A DNA stretch of 13,193 nucleotides from Acidobacteriaceae bacterium (GTDB lineage Bacteria; Acidobacteriota; Terriglobia; Terriglobales; Acidobacteriaceae), in assembly GCA_030044455.1 (NCBI GenBank), contig JASHVU010000146.1, positions 1 through 13,193 of the forward strand. Direction: 5' to 3'. Below the pieces are notes generated by a model. That model made no database searches. It was given only the letters and a program-made list of their open reading frames with translations, and was not told where the DNA came from. Shown here piece by piece: positions 1 through 6,012 of the stretch; positions within the stretch are counted from its first letter, which is position 1; each line of letters starts with the position of its first letter. A program made the position numbers and the translations under genes.

Positions 1-88
1 TACGAGGTATTTCGCCTGGTGTCTCGGAGGCAAAGAAACTTCGGAGCCAAACGAAGTCCGGATCCGGAGAGAAGGAACTGGAAGCCCG

Positions 89-108
89 CGCGACCTTACC
101 TGGTCGCG
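89..108 (-). terminator. Small hairpin over the methyltransferase stop codon
   Basis: CGCGACC and GGTCGCG form a perfect 7-bp stem around a 6-base loop that contains the TAA stop codon (96-98). No U-run follows on the minus-strand transcript, so it is at best a weak terminator or an RNA 3'-end protecting hairpin. It could also be incidental in GC-rich DNA. Confidence 0.3.
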
Positions 109-851
109 AAGACAAACGCTTGCAATGAGTTCTTGCTCAACAGCGCAGGAAAGAAGCTGAACTCAACCCTTTTAAATCCGACTGCTACCAGGTTTGCGTA
201 TAGCTCTCCCATCGGATAGGCAGTACCTCTCATAAGATTGCGGCCGGTGCGTCGCCTGAAGGCTGCGAGAGTTCCGCTCACCGTTTGTGCGGATGATTGG
301 AGAAAACGCATTGCGGCCTGATGCAAACCTTTCGGGTAGGGCGGAAAATCGTACAACGGCAAATGAGCCATCAGTGTGCCGCCTTTGTCGAGCACGCGAT
401 AGAACTCCAGAAAACAGGCGTAACCTACCTCAACATTGTCGAGGTGTTGCAAGACATGAGTGGTAAATACTGCTTCCACTGATCCGGTTGGCTGGGGCAG
501 ATGGGTTCCGTCAATGAGTGAGAAATCCACATTCGAGCCAACTGCTTTCTGAGCTCGGCGAATCATCCCTTCGGAGACGTCGACCGCATGAACGAGTCGA
601 AATGTGCCGGCAAGAGCTTTAGTGACCCGGCCGGCGCCGCACCCGAATTCCAAGCAGCTCTCTGTATTGACGGCGTAGTCTTGCCAGCGCCGCCAATAGT
701 CGTCCCAGACGGCTTGTCCCAGGGCGTAGAACTCCTCGTCTGTCCAGGGCGAGGGGCCATCCTTTTGTTTTCCTGCAACTGACGATACGCCAAATAGAGG
801 ATCTTCGGCGCCCCATTTCTTCCACTCGGTATTCGCTCTGAGTCCACTCAT
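96..851 (-). CDS. Class I SAM-dependent methyltransferase
   Basis: A 251-residue cytoplasmic protein with a Rossmann-type methyltransferase core. Motif I is the glycine-rich LEFGCGAGRV at residues 68-76, followed by an acidic strand end (HAVDVSEGM, 88-96) that would bind the SAM ribose. A FSLIDGTHLP segment (110-119) and a TTHVLQHL post-motif (130-137) match the Methyltransf_11/25 pattern. The C-terminal third (LPLYDFPPYPKG, then a basic RRRTGRN stretch) probably forms the substrate cap. The substrate cannot be read from sequence; small molecules, sugars or lipids are all possible. The start is supported by AGGAG at 861-865, nine bases upstream. The polysaccharide-export gene lies 383 bp upstream on the same strand, which allows but does not prove a role in glycan modification. 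Family call secure, function unknown. Confidence 0.9.
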   Translation of the reverse strand: MSGLRANTEWKKWGAEDPLFGVSSVAGKQKDGPSPWTDEEFYALGQAVWDDYWRRWQDYAVNTESCLEFGCGAGRVTKALAGTFRLVHAVDVSEGMIRRAQKAVGSNVDFSLIDGTHLPQPTGSVEAVFTTHVLQHLDNVEVGYACFLEFYRVLDKGGTLMAHLPLYDFPPYPKGLHQAAMRFLQSSAQTVSGTLAAFRRRTGRNLMRGTAYPMGELYANLVAVGFKRVEFSFFPALLSKNSLQAFVFATR

Positions 852-1234
852 GCGGATTCACTCCTATATAGATTCGGGCGTCTTGCCTGATTTGGAATCC
901 ATTTCAAGGCAACTCCCTAACCAACAGGAGTCCAGCATCAAAGGTGACTTGCGGGCCCTGGAGGCGGGCCTTGAGCGATGAGTTGAAGAGAGAAATGCAG
1001 GTCCCGGTCTTGTCTCTCATTCATTGGGTTCATCCTTCCAGAGCACCTTCGCCGCGTTCGCACTTAAATAAACATGAACGACTATGACGATTCGAGCTTG
1101 CAGAGTGATCAATCAAAAAGGAAATGCAGGTTGAGAATGAGACTTCGTTTAGGGCTGGAAACGGCTGCGCAGACGGCCTGCGCCAACTAAAGTTCTCTTG
1201 GAATCCTTGCAAGCGGATCATCGGAAAAGCAGCG
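852..1234. other. Intergenic gap between methyltransferase and export gene
   Basis: These 383 bp hold no ORF I would accept. Apart from the Shine-Dalgarno next to the methyltransferase I see only weak inverted repeats, such as ACTCC/GGAGT near 911-932 and GAGAGA/TCTCTC near 990-1018. I could not find a convincing -35/-10 pair. A TATATA close to the methyltransferase start overlaps its ribosome binding site and is too close to the ATG to be a normal -10. A 73-codon minus-strand frame (1030-1251) overlapping the end of the export gene looks non-coding. Confidence 0.5.
861..865 (-). promoter_or_regulatory. Shine-Dalgarno of the methyltransferase gene
   Basis: Read on the minus strand this is AGGAG, nine bases before the ATG at 851. 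It fixes that start over the overlapping ATG at 861, which is in another frame. Confidence 0.7.
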
Positions 1235-2308
1235 TCAGGGACGATAGACATAAATGAGAGGACCTGTAATAGAAATTGCCCAGCCTACCGCCTCCTGAGC
1301 CACAAGCTTTAGCGCGCTTGCGGTGACATAAACAACATCGTCCTCCTGGATCGGAAGATCCGCGGCCTTAGCCTTCAGGATTTTATCGATGTTCACCTGG
1401 ATCACAACCCTGGTGCCATCTTCCTTGGTGCGGATCAGGTAGGTATGAGAGTTAGAGTTAAAGCGCTGCACTCCGCCAGCCAGGTCAACAATCTGCGAAA
1501 GTGTCGTGACACGCGAACCGCACAGAGAGTACGCGCCGGGTCTGCCGACGTTACCGCCGACATAGGCGATTCCGCAAGGCCTCACCAGTACATGATCTCC
1601 GGGGTGCAATTGGGTATCGTAGTTCGCTGTGTTGTGCATCGTCGGATCCCACGGCAGATCGACCCGCTTGTCGGGATTGCTGACGTTCGAGATTTCAATC
1701 ACGCGGCCGGTGTTGTCTGACAGGCCGCCAGCCATGGCCAGCACATCTGAGAGCAGCTGTTTACCTGAAGGCTGATAGATGCCTGGGTTGCGAACCTCGC
1801 CAAGAATGGTGATGCCCATGGCTTGAGTATCCACGGTCACAGTTACGTGCGGGCTCGTGACCAGATCCATCGATTGCAGTTTTTCAGCAATTGCCTGCCC
1901 TGCCGTTGCGCTATTGAGGCCAGCCACGTGTACCGCGCCTGCCATCGGCACTGCTACATCACCACCATCGGATACCTGCGTGACGAGCGAAAAATCAGGA
2001 GCGTCAAAGACGAGGATGTGAACGGTTTCCCCAGGGAAGATCGGCGAATCAGTGAGCGCGCCTACACTCATTTGATCGGTCATGTTCGATGAGGATGCGC
2101 CGGAGCTGCCACCCGACCGAGGGATGCTCGCACCACCCGCCGATGATGAGGACCGGGGAGTGGGAGTGGAGCCCATGGAGGGAATCTGTTGGGCGCTGCA
2201 CAGCACTCCAGCCAAAACGAAGCCGAGGAACAAGGCCGCGAGATTACGACTCGATCGAATCGCCAGCACGATTTGATTTGAGAGACTTTCGTTTTGTTCG
2301 ATTCGCAT
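1235..2308 (-). CDS. Wza-like polysaccharide export protein with SLBB domains
   Basis: A 357-residue envelope protein of the outer-membrane polysaccharide export family. A hydrophobic segment at 22-39 (NLAALFLGFVLAGVLC) acts as export signal with probable cleavage after CSA (39). The nearby Cys37 is not in a canonical lipobox, unlike the lipoprotein Wza of E. coli. A Ser/Gly/Pro-rich low-complexity linker (45-80) leads to a Poly_export domain (about 88-165, with PIFPGETVHILVFDAPDF) and two SLBB-type modules (about 166-245 with ILGEVRNPGIYQP, and 247-330 with YVGGNVGRPGAYSL). The C-terminal hydrophobic stretch (VGWAISITGPLIYVYRP) could be the membrane-spanning helix. The family builds the channel that carries capsule or exopolysaccharide across the outer membrane. 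No Wzc/Wzz or glycosyltransferase gene is adjacent. The start has only a distant AGGG about 13 bases upstream, so it could shift slightly. Confidence 0.93.
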   Translation of the reverse strand: MRIEQNESLSNQIVLAIRSSRNLAALFLGFVLAGVLCSAQQIPSMGSTPTPRSSSSAGGASIPRSGGSSGASSSNMTDQMSVGALTDSPIFPGETVHILVFDAPDFSLVTQVSDGGDVAVPMAGAVHVAGLNSATAGQAIAEKLQSMDLVTSPHVTVTVDTQAMGITILGEVRNPGIYQPSGKQLLSDVLAMAGGLSDNTGRVIEISNVSNPDKRVDLPWDPTMHNTANYDTQLHPGDHVLVRPCGIAYVGGNVGRPGAYSLCGSRVTTLSQIVDLAGGVQRFNSNSHTYLIRTKEDGTRVVIQVNIDKILKAKAADLPIQEDDVVYVTASALKLVAQEAVGWAISITGPLIYVYRP

Positions 2309-2666
2309 GGTTAAAAAGTCACCCTTGATGCTGGTTGAATTCTTGCGAGCAGAAAATGATGGGCACGTTTGTTGCGACGATCCAGGTCAGCAAAGCGGTG
2401 CGGCAAACCGGCGCAATTCCCTGCATTCCCGGGAACTTTGGCCCGCGGCGCGGGTTCTGGTTAACATTCTATTCCCCAACGGCGGGAAACCGTGATTCAA
2501 ATCCGGCAACGTCAGGTCTCTGCTCAAGGACGCGACATTTGTCCTGGCACGGTAACTGGCAGACAAGCCGGTAAAACTGATACTGGATTTGGAAGGGCTC
2601 CGGCATGTTTCAACCTATGCTCCTCGGCTGGTTCGTTCCGGTTCGACTGCGTTTCAGCGATCGGCT
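2309..2666. other. Gap between export gene and cysQ with GC palindromes
   Basis: This 358-bp stretch has no gene I can support. It is the upstream region of the export gene (minus strand). It contains a 10-bp palindrome TTCCCGGGAA (2426-2435) and, close by, CCCGCG-G-CGCGGG (2442-2454). A TAGAAT-like -10 on the minus strand (near 2466-2471) lacks a well-spaced -35. No clear intrinsic terminator follows cysQ. Confidence 0.45.
2442..2454. repeat. GC-rich inverted repeat upstream of the export gene
   Basis: CCCGCG and CGCGGG flank one central G, a perfect 6-bp-arm inverted repeat about 135 bp upstream of the export gene start, seven bases from a second palindrome (2426-2435). It may be a protein-binding site or leader structure, but GC-rich palindromes also arise by chance. 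Confidence 0.35.
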
Positions 2667-3524
2667 TCATTCGGAAACTGGAACTTGAGTGAGAGACTGA
2701 GCATCCGCGGCGGCGCGCCGAACGGCTGCGCTGGCGACGAAACCGGGATTCAGCAGGACAGGCTTGTTATACACCATCGCATTCCCGTCCAGATCAGTGA
2801 CGGTACCTCCGGCCTGTTCCACAACGCACTGCGCAGCCGCCGTGTCCCACTCCATAGTTGGGCCGCTACGCGGATAAATGTCAGCTGAACCATCGGCAAC
2901 AAGGCAGAATTTGAGCGAGCTTCCCATAGGAACAAACTCGCATGGCGCCCCGCCGGTGAATCGATCCAGGTTCTCTTCTCCCGACCCGTGCGAGCGGCTC
3001 ATTACCACGCGAACCTTGCCGGAATTGGAAGCGGCGGTCCGAATCGGCGCCACAGCGCCGTCTTCTTCTTTGAAGGCCCCCGAGCCGCGGGCCGCATAGT
3101 AGAGCTTGTCGATAGCCGGAGCATAAACCACGCCGAGAGTCGGTGCACCGGCTTCGATAAGCGCGATGTTCACCGTGAACTCGCCATTGCGCTTCAGGAA
3201 TTCCCTGGTGCCGTCAAGCGGGTCGACAAGCCAGAAGCAGCGCCAGGTCCGGCGCAGTTCAAACGGGATCTCGCGGGATTCTTCTGAAAGAATTGGCGAC
3301 TGGGGCGTGAGCTTGGCAAGCCCGTCGACGATGACATGATGCGAGGCCATATCCGCCTGGGTCAAAGGAGAATTGTCGCGCTTGTATTCCACCGAAGGAT
3401 CAACTTCACCGTAGAAATGGAGGATGGCGCGCCCTGCCTGCCTCGCAAGGGTGATTACGCCCGGAAGCAAATCCTTCAACGAATTCGATGCTGTGATATC
3501 ATCCATTCCCGTACCATTGCCCAT
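2667..3524 (-). CDS. cysQ: 3'(2'),5'-bisphosphate nucleotidase (CysQ-like, inositol monophosphatase superfamily)
   Basis: A 285-residue cytoplasmic phosphatase with all metal-binding signatures of the superfamily: LTQAD (54-58), LSEES (79-83), the diagnostic WLVDPLDGT (98-106, acidic D101 and D104) and MEWDTAAAQ (224-232, D227). The REFLKRNGEFTVNIAL stretch after the DGT motif is typical of CysQ rather than of true inositol monophosphatases. CysQ dephosphorylates 3'-phosphoadenosine 5'-phosphate (PAP), recycling the by-product of sulfate assimilation and sulfotransferase reactions. No sulfate-assimilation genes are visible nearby. The next gene upstream (tetR) is on the same strand 115 bp away, so the two may be co-transcribed. 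The start is uncertain: the ATG at 3524 and one six codons downstream at 3506 both have poor Shine-Dalgarno sequences. A broader 3'-nucleotidase or sugar phosphatase role is possible. Confidence 0.88.
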   Translation of the reverse strand: MGNGTGMDDITASNSLKDLLPGVITLARQAGRAILHFYGEVDPSVEYKRDNSPLTQADMASHHVIVDGLAKLTPQSPILSEESREIPFELRRTWRCFWLVDPLDGTREFLKRNGEFTVNIALIEAGAPTLGVVYAPAIDKLYYAARGSGAFKEEDGAVAPIRTAASNSGKVRVVMSRSHGSGEENLDRFTGGAPCEFVPMGSSLKFCLVADGSADIYPRSGPTMEWDTAAAQCVVEQAGGTVTDLDGNAMVYNKPVLLNPGFVASAAVRRAAADAQSLTQVPVSE

Positions 3525-3639
3525 CTTGATTTACCGCCGCCTCCAAGTTCGTGCGGCAAGGAGTCCTTGAATTGCGTTAAGCAATCGCGTCCAGAGTTGG
3601 AGCGCGGTTTGCAAATACGAGCCGTTACGCCTCAGCGGA

Positions 3640-4281
3640 CTACGCAGGCCCTGCAGCTGCCGGATCACCGAGTTCACCGGCTGGAATGCGGAGGCACATC
3701 TCGGCAAAAGAGTCAAAGATGGTTCTTATGGAGTCGCCATCAGTGGAAAACGCGCGATAGATTGGTTCGTGAAGCCCGACAATTGCAATCAGCGCGAAGA
3801 TGAGCGCCTTGCCATTGCTGCAATGGAGTTGGCCGCGAACAATCCACGGTTCAAGGTAGCGAGCCAAAACCTCGACAAACTCACCAAGGTGTTGCCGCAG
3901 TAGCTGGTCGAGCTCCGGCTTCAGTTCCAGCGAACTATAGAGAATCAGGCGCAAAAGAGCGGGATTGCGCTGAACAGTTGCGACGATGACCTCAAAGGTG
4001 ACGGCGAGAGCCCGGCGCGCATCGGGTGCGTGGGCGATCTTCGCCAGCAGATCGCCGCGAAGACTTACGCGCCCCATCTCAGTGGCAAGTACGGCCAAAT
4101 ACAGATCGCGCTTGCGAGGGTAGTGCCGGTAAACCGTGACCTCGTTCACTTCTGCGGCCGAAGCGATATCGCGCGTACTGACACCGTTGTACCCCAGCTT
4201 GCTGAACAAGTTGACAGCAGCAGCAAGAATACGCTCCTCGGTCGCGGATTTTCCCGGGCCAAACATTTCCGTTGTCTGCAT
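3640..4281 (-). CDS. TetR/AcrR-family transcriptional regulator
   Basis: A 213-residue one-component regulator. The N-terminal DNA-binding domain covers about 14-62: EERILAAAVNLFSKLGYNG leads into the helix-turn-helix STRDIASAAEVNEVTVYRHY, with the typical YRHYPRKRDL ending. The rest (about 70-200) is helical and variable, as expected for a ligand-binding and dimerisation domain; the ligand cannot be inferred. An in-frame TGA two codons upstream of the ATG limits N-terminal extension, and the Shine-Dalgarno is weak. The usual partner of such regulators, an efflux pump or metabolic operon, is absent; cysQ follows on the same strand. A strong promoter with a 24-bp palindrome lies 377 bp upstream on this strand (4659-4731), which suggests autoregulation with an unusually long leader. 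Family call firm, target inferred. Confidence 0.92.
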   Translation of the reverse strand: MQTTEMFGPGKSATEERILAAAVNLFSKLGYNGVSTRDIASAAEVNEVTVYRHYPRKRDLYLAVLATEMGRVSLRGDLLAKIAHAPDARRALAVTFEVIVATVQRNPALLRLILYSSLELKPELDQLLRQHLGEFVEVLARYLEPWIVRGQLHCSNGKALIFALIAIVGLHEPIYRAFSTDGDSIRTIFDSFAEMCLRIPAGELGDPAAAGPA

Positions 4282-4410
4282 TGGTCAATTCTCGCGAAGC
4301 CGTTTTGTTAAGCTCTGCGGGTTCGAGCCGAAGTCGTAGGGTGGAAGAGGTAAACAGAAGATCGATGGATGCGGCAAAGGCAAAGGATGAAGGTTGGCGG
4401 GGTTGGAGAA

Positions 4411-4430
4411 TTACGATTGCGCCGGAGCTG
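4411..4430. repeat. Direct repeat copy 1 in the tetR leader
   Basis: The core ACGATTGCGCCG (4413-4424) recurs exactly at 4523-4534. Over 20 bases the two copies match at 17 positions, and they are 110 bp apart. Confidence 0.55.
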
Positions 4431-4520
4431 CACGGACGAACGCCCTTCACCTGCGGTGCATCGAAAGCGGCAATGATGCCCAAGGCAACAGAGTTGTGAT
4501 TCTTGCGAAACAGGCGGCAT

Positions 4521-4540
4521 TCACGATTGCGCCGAAGATG
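4521..4540. repeat. Direct repeat copy 2 in the tetR leader
   Basis: Second copy of the ACGATTGCGCCG-containing repeat (core 4523-4534), same orientation as the copy at 4411-4430. Confidence 0.55.
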
Positions 4541-4658
4541 AAGGACAGAGGGGCGGGGGTCAATTGCGCAAGGCTCCGCCATCCTCAGTTGAACGCGAAG
4601 TTTTCCACAGGACCCTTGGGGCGATTCTCAATAAGCTCTAGCAACCAAACAGTTACGG

Positions 4659-4682
4659 GTATGAAAGCAAGTGCTTTCATAC
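4659..4682. promoter_or_regulatory. Perfect 24-bp palindrome, candidate TetR operator
   Basis: GTATGAAAGCA and TGCTTTCATAC are perfect 11-bp inverted arms around AG. Size, symmetry and a compact spacer fit operators bound by TetR-family dimers. It sits roughly at +15 to +38 of the minus-strand promoter at 4704-4731, where a bound repressor would block transcription. The only regulator gene in the window is the tetR at 3640-4281, downstream of this promoter, so autoregulation is the simplest reading. The protein-site link is inference. Confidence 0.7.
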
Positions 4683-4703
4683 ACCGCTGGTTGATGCAGG
4701 GTC

Positions 4704-4731
4704 AGTATAGCAGTTTGACTTTCGCCGTCAA
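4704..4731 (-). promoter_or_regulatory. Strong sigma70-type promoter reading toward tetR
   Basis: On the minus strand, TTGACG (4726-4731) and TATACT (4704-4709) are separated by 16 bp. Each hexamer matches the consensus at 5 of 6 positions. Transcription would start near 4697 and run through the palindrome at 4659-4682 toward tetR. The -35 lies in a small inverted repeat (TTGAC/GTCAA, 4715-4731). Confidence 0.65.
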
Positions 4732-5158
4732 GACAATTTGTTGGGCCTCGCCAGGGCTGACGCATTCGCTTGTCACCTCGACCCGGCGCGCACCGGAAAA
4801 TTAACGGCAAAGGCGCCGCGGCAGGGATACAACCTGAGCCAGTGAAACAACATTCTAAGGGAGTGGATAACTTAGAAGGCGATAGAGGGTTGATACTCGA
4901 TCCCGCACCGGGCATGCCGGTCCGTCAGTTCTCAACGTCGCAGCGATATAGGCGCAGGGCAGGGTTCGTCGATAGGGGATTGCGAGGGCGAGCAATTGGT
5001 GTGGAGCAGGATGCCGCTGAGGGCAGCACGACCCGGTTTCAATTCACATGCGATCAGCCAATCGTTGCGGTACTCTCGGCTCTACCCGGCTTGCTTTGCG
5101 AAGATCCTGTTTCTGCATCAGTTAAACGGAGAAAATGGCCGAATCCACGAAAATGGAT

Positions 5159-5206
5159 GCAAGCCCTTCTTGCTTGCGGCGACCGCGATTGCATGGGTTG
5201 CAAGCA
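5159..5206 (+). repeat. Mutually exclusive short inverted repeats upstream of the nusG-like gene
   Basis: GCAAGC (5159-5164) can pair with GCTTGC (5172-5177) across a 7-base loop. Alternatively TGCTTGC (5171-5177) can pair with GCAAGCA (5200-5206). The shared middle element makes the two hairpins exclusive. There is no U-run after either, so an attenuator function is speculative. Confidence 0.35.
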
Positions 5207-5338
5207 TATGCTAGATTCTTCTCAGTTGCAATAAACTAACCCGACCCCGTTTTGATCTCCAGGCTGATGCATCTCCCTTTAGTGGCCACCCATAGAGGTT
5301 AGTGAAGAGGAAATTCTTCGCTTCCCCCCAATCTTTAC

Positions 5339-5344
5339 GGAGGG
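5339..5344 (+). promoter_or_regulatory. Strong Shine-Dalgarno deciding a TTG start
   Basis: GGAGGG lies seven bases before the TTG at 5352. There is no in-frame ATG before the conserved NGN domain, so this site is the main support for the non-ATG start. Confidence 0.75.
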
Positions 5345-5351
5345 TAGAGTC

Positions 5352-5954
5352 TTGTTCGAGAACGTGTCGGTTTTACCGTCAACAACCGCCGCACAAATCG
5401 CCGCGACCCACTTTGACCATGGACAGCCCCTGAACTGGTTTGCGGTATATACCAACTGCCGGCACGAGAAGCGTGCAGCACAGCATTTCGAGCAAAGAGA
5501 GATCGCGCATTTTCTTCCCCTCTACCGCTCCCAGCGGCAGGGTAAGAACGGGGCGCGTGTAGCCGTCGATTTTCCCCTTTTCCCGGGATACATCTTCGTC
5601 AACATCACTCGCGATGCACGGGTGCGAGTGCTACAGGTCCCGGGTGTCATTTCGATCGTTAGCGGCCTGGATGGCAAACCTGCGTCCATCTCCGACGGGG
5701 AGGTCGAGTCGCTGCGCGAGGGACTGCGACACCGTTACGCGCGGCCGCATCCTTACCTGGCAACCGGTCAACGCGTTCGGATCCGGTCGGGCCCTTTGGC
5801 CGGAATTGAAGGGACGATTGTCCGCGTAAAGAACGGGCTTCGCGTGGTTCTGAGCCTTGATCTGATCATGCAGTGCTTCTCGGTTGAAGTTCAGCGTGAC
5901 GAACTTGAGTTGCTCCAACCGGTCGTCGGCGTCCCCGAAGCAGTTTACAGCTGA
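5352..5954 (+). CDS. Specialised NusG paralogue (UpxY/RfaH-type transcription antiterminator)
   Basis: A 200-residue cytoplasmic protein with an NGN domain at about 28-125 (WFAVYTNCRHEKRAAQHF, then FPLFPGYIFVNI, RVLQVPGVISIVSG) and a C-terminal KOW module at about 135-187 (GQRVRIRSGPLAGIEGTIVRVKNG). This is the NusG fold, which binds the RNA polymerase clamp. The absence of secE or ribosomal-protein neighbours and the divergent sequence fit a specialised paralogue, of the kind that opens capsule or exopolysaccharide operons and prevents early termination there. The start is TTG behind GGAGGG. Unusually, nothing follows it on the same strand: the next gene is convergent and 58 bp away, so any target operon lies elsewhere. 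Fold call firm; the antitermination role follows from the family. Confidence 0.9.
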   Translation: MFENVSVLPSTTAAQIAATHFDHGQPLNWFAVYTNCRHEKRAAQHFEQREIAHFLPLYRSQRQGKNGARVAVDFPLFPGYIFVNITRDARVRVLQVPGVISIVSGLDGKPASISDGEVESLREGLRHRYARPHPYLATGQRVRIRSGPLAGIEGTIVRVKNGLRVVLSLDLIMQCFSVEVQRDELELLQPVVGVPEAVYS

Positions 5955-6012
5955 GGCCAAGCGATGGGACTCAGGAGCATCCCTTACTGACCGAATCGAT
6001 CATTACCGAAAG

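Larger units (their letters stand above)
4282..4658 (-). other. Long putative 5' leader of tetR
   Basis: Between the promoter-operator and the tetR start lie 377 bp with no convincing gene. Minus-strand frames run through it (one from 4582 reads on out of frame into tetR) but have neither a good ribosome binding site nor a recognisable domain. It contains a near-identical 20-bp direct repeat (4411-4430 and 4521-4540). It may be an untranslated leader, the remains of a lost gene, or have an internal promoter I could not see. Confidence 0.4.
4732..5351. other. Upstream region of the nusG-like gene, no convincing gene
   Basis: About 620 bp without a supported gene. A 154-codon plus-strand frame (4770-5234) has no domain-like pattern and no good ribosome binding site. 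A 34-codon frame (5135-5239) has GGAG only three bases before its ATG. Near its right end, three GCAAGC/GCTTGC elements could form alternative hairpins (5159-5206). A weak TTGCAT(17)TAGATT pair at 5189-5217 is the best plus-strand promoter candidate I found for the nusG-like gene. Confidence 0.4.

Noticed and set aside
57..68. 12-bp palindrome TCCGGATCCGGA near the left edge
   Set aside because: Short, GC-rich, outside any promoter context visible here; probably chance.
1030..1251. 73-codon minus-strand frame overlapping the end of the export gene
   Set aside because: The overlap could suggest translational coupling, but the protein shows no recognisable pattern and there is no ribosome binding site.
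2545..2560. Sigma54-like promoter TGGCAC...CTGGC
   Set aside because: The spacing between the GG and GC elements is one base off, and it would read antisense into cysQ.
4079..4582. 167-codon minus-strand frame overlapping the start of tetR
   Set aside because: Its second half is a frame-shifted reading of the TetR helix-turn-helix region, and its first half has no recognisable features.
4770..5234. 154-codon plus-strand frame upstream of the nusG-like gene
   Set aside because: Low-complexity mixed composition, no ribosome binding site, no family resemblance; overlapping frames on both strands are equally open.
5338..5351. ops-like element (GGAGGGTAGAGT compared with GGCGGTAG) just before the nusG-like gene
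   Set aside because: The match coincides with the Shine-Dalgarno and is only partial; no JUMPstart-type context is present.
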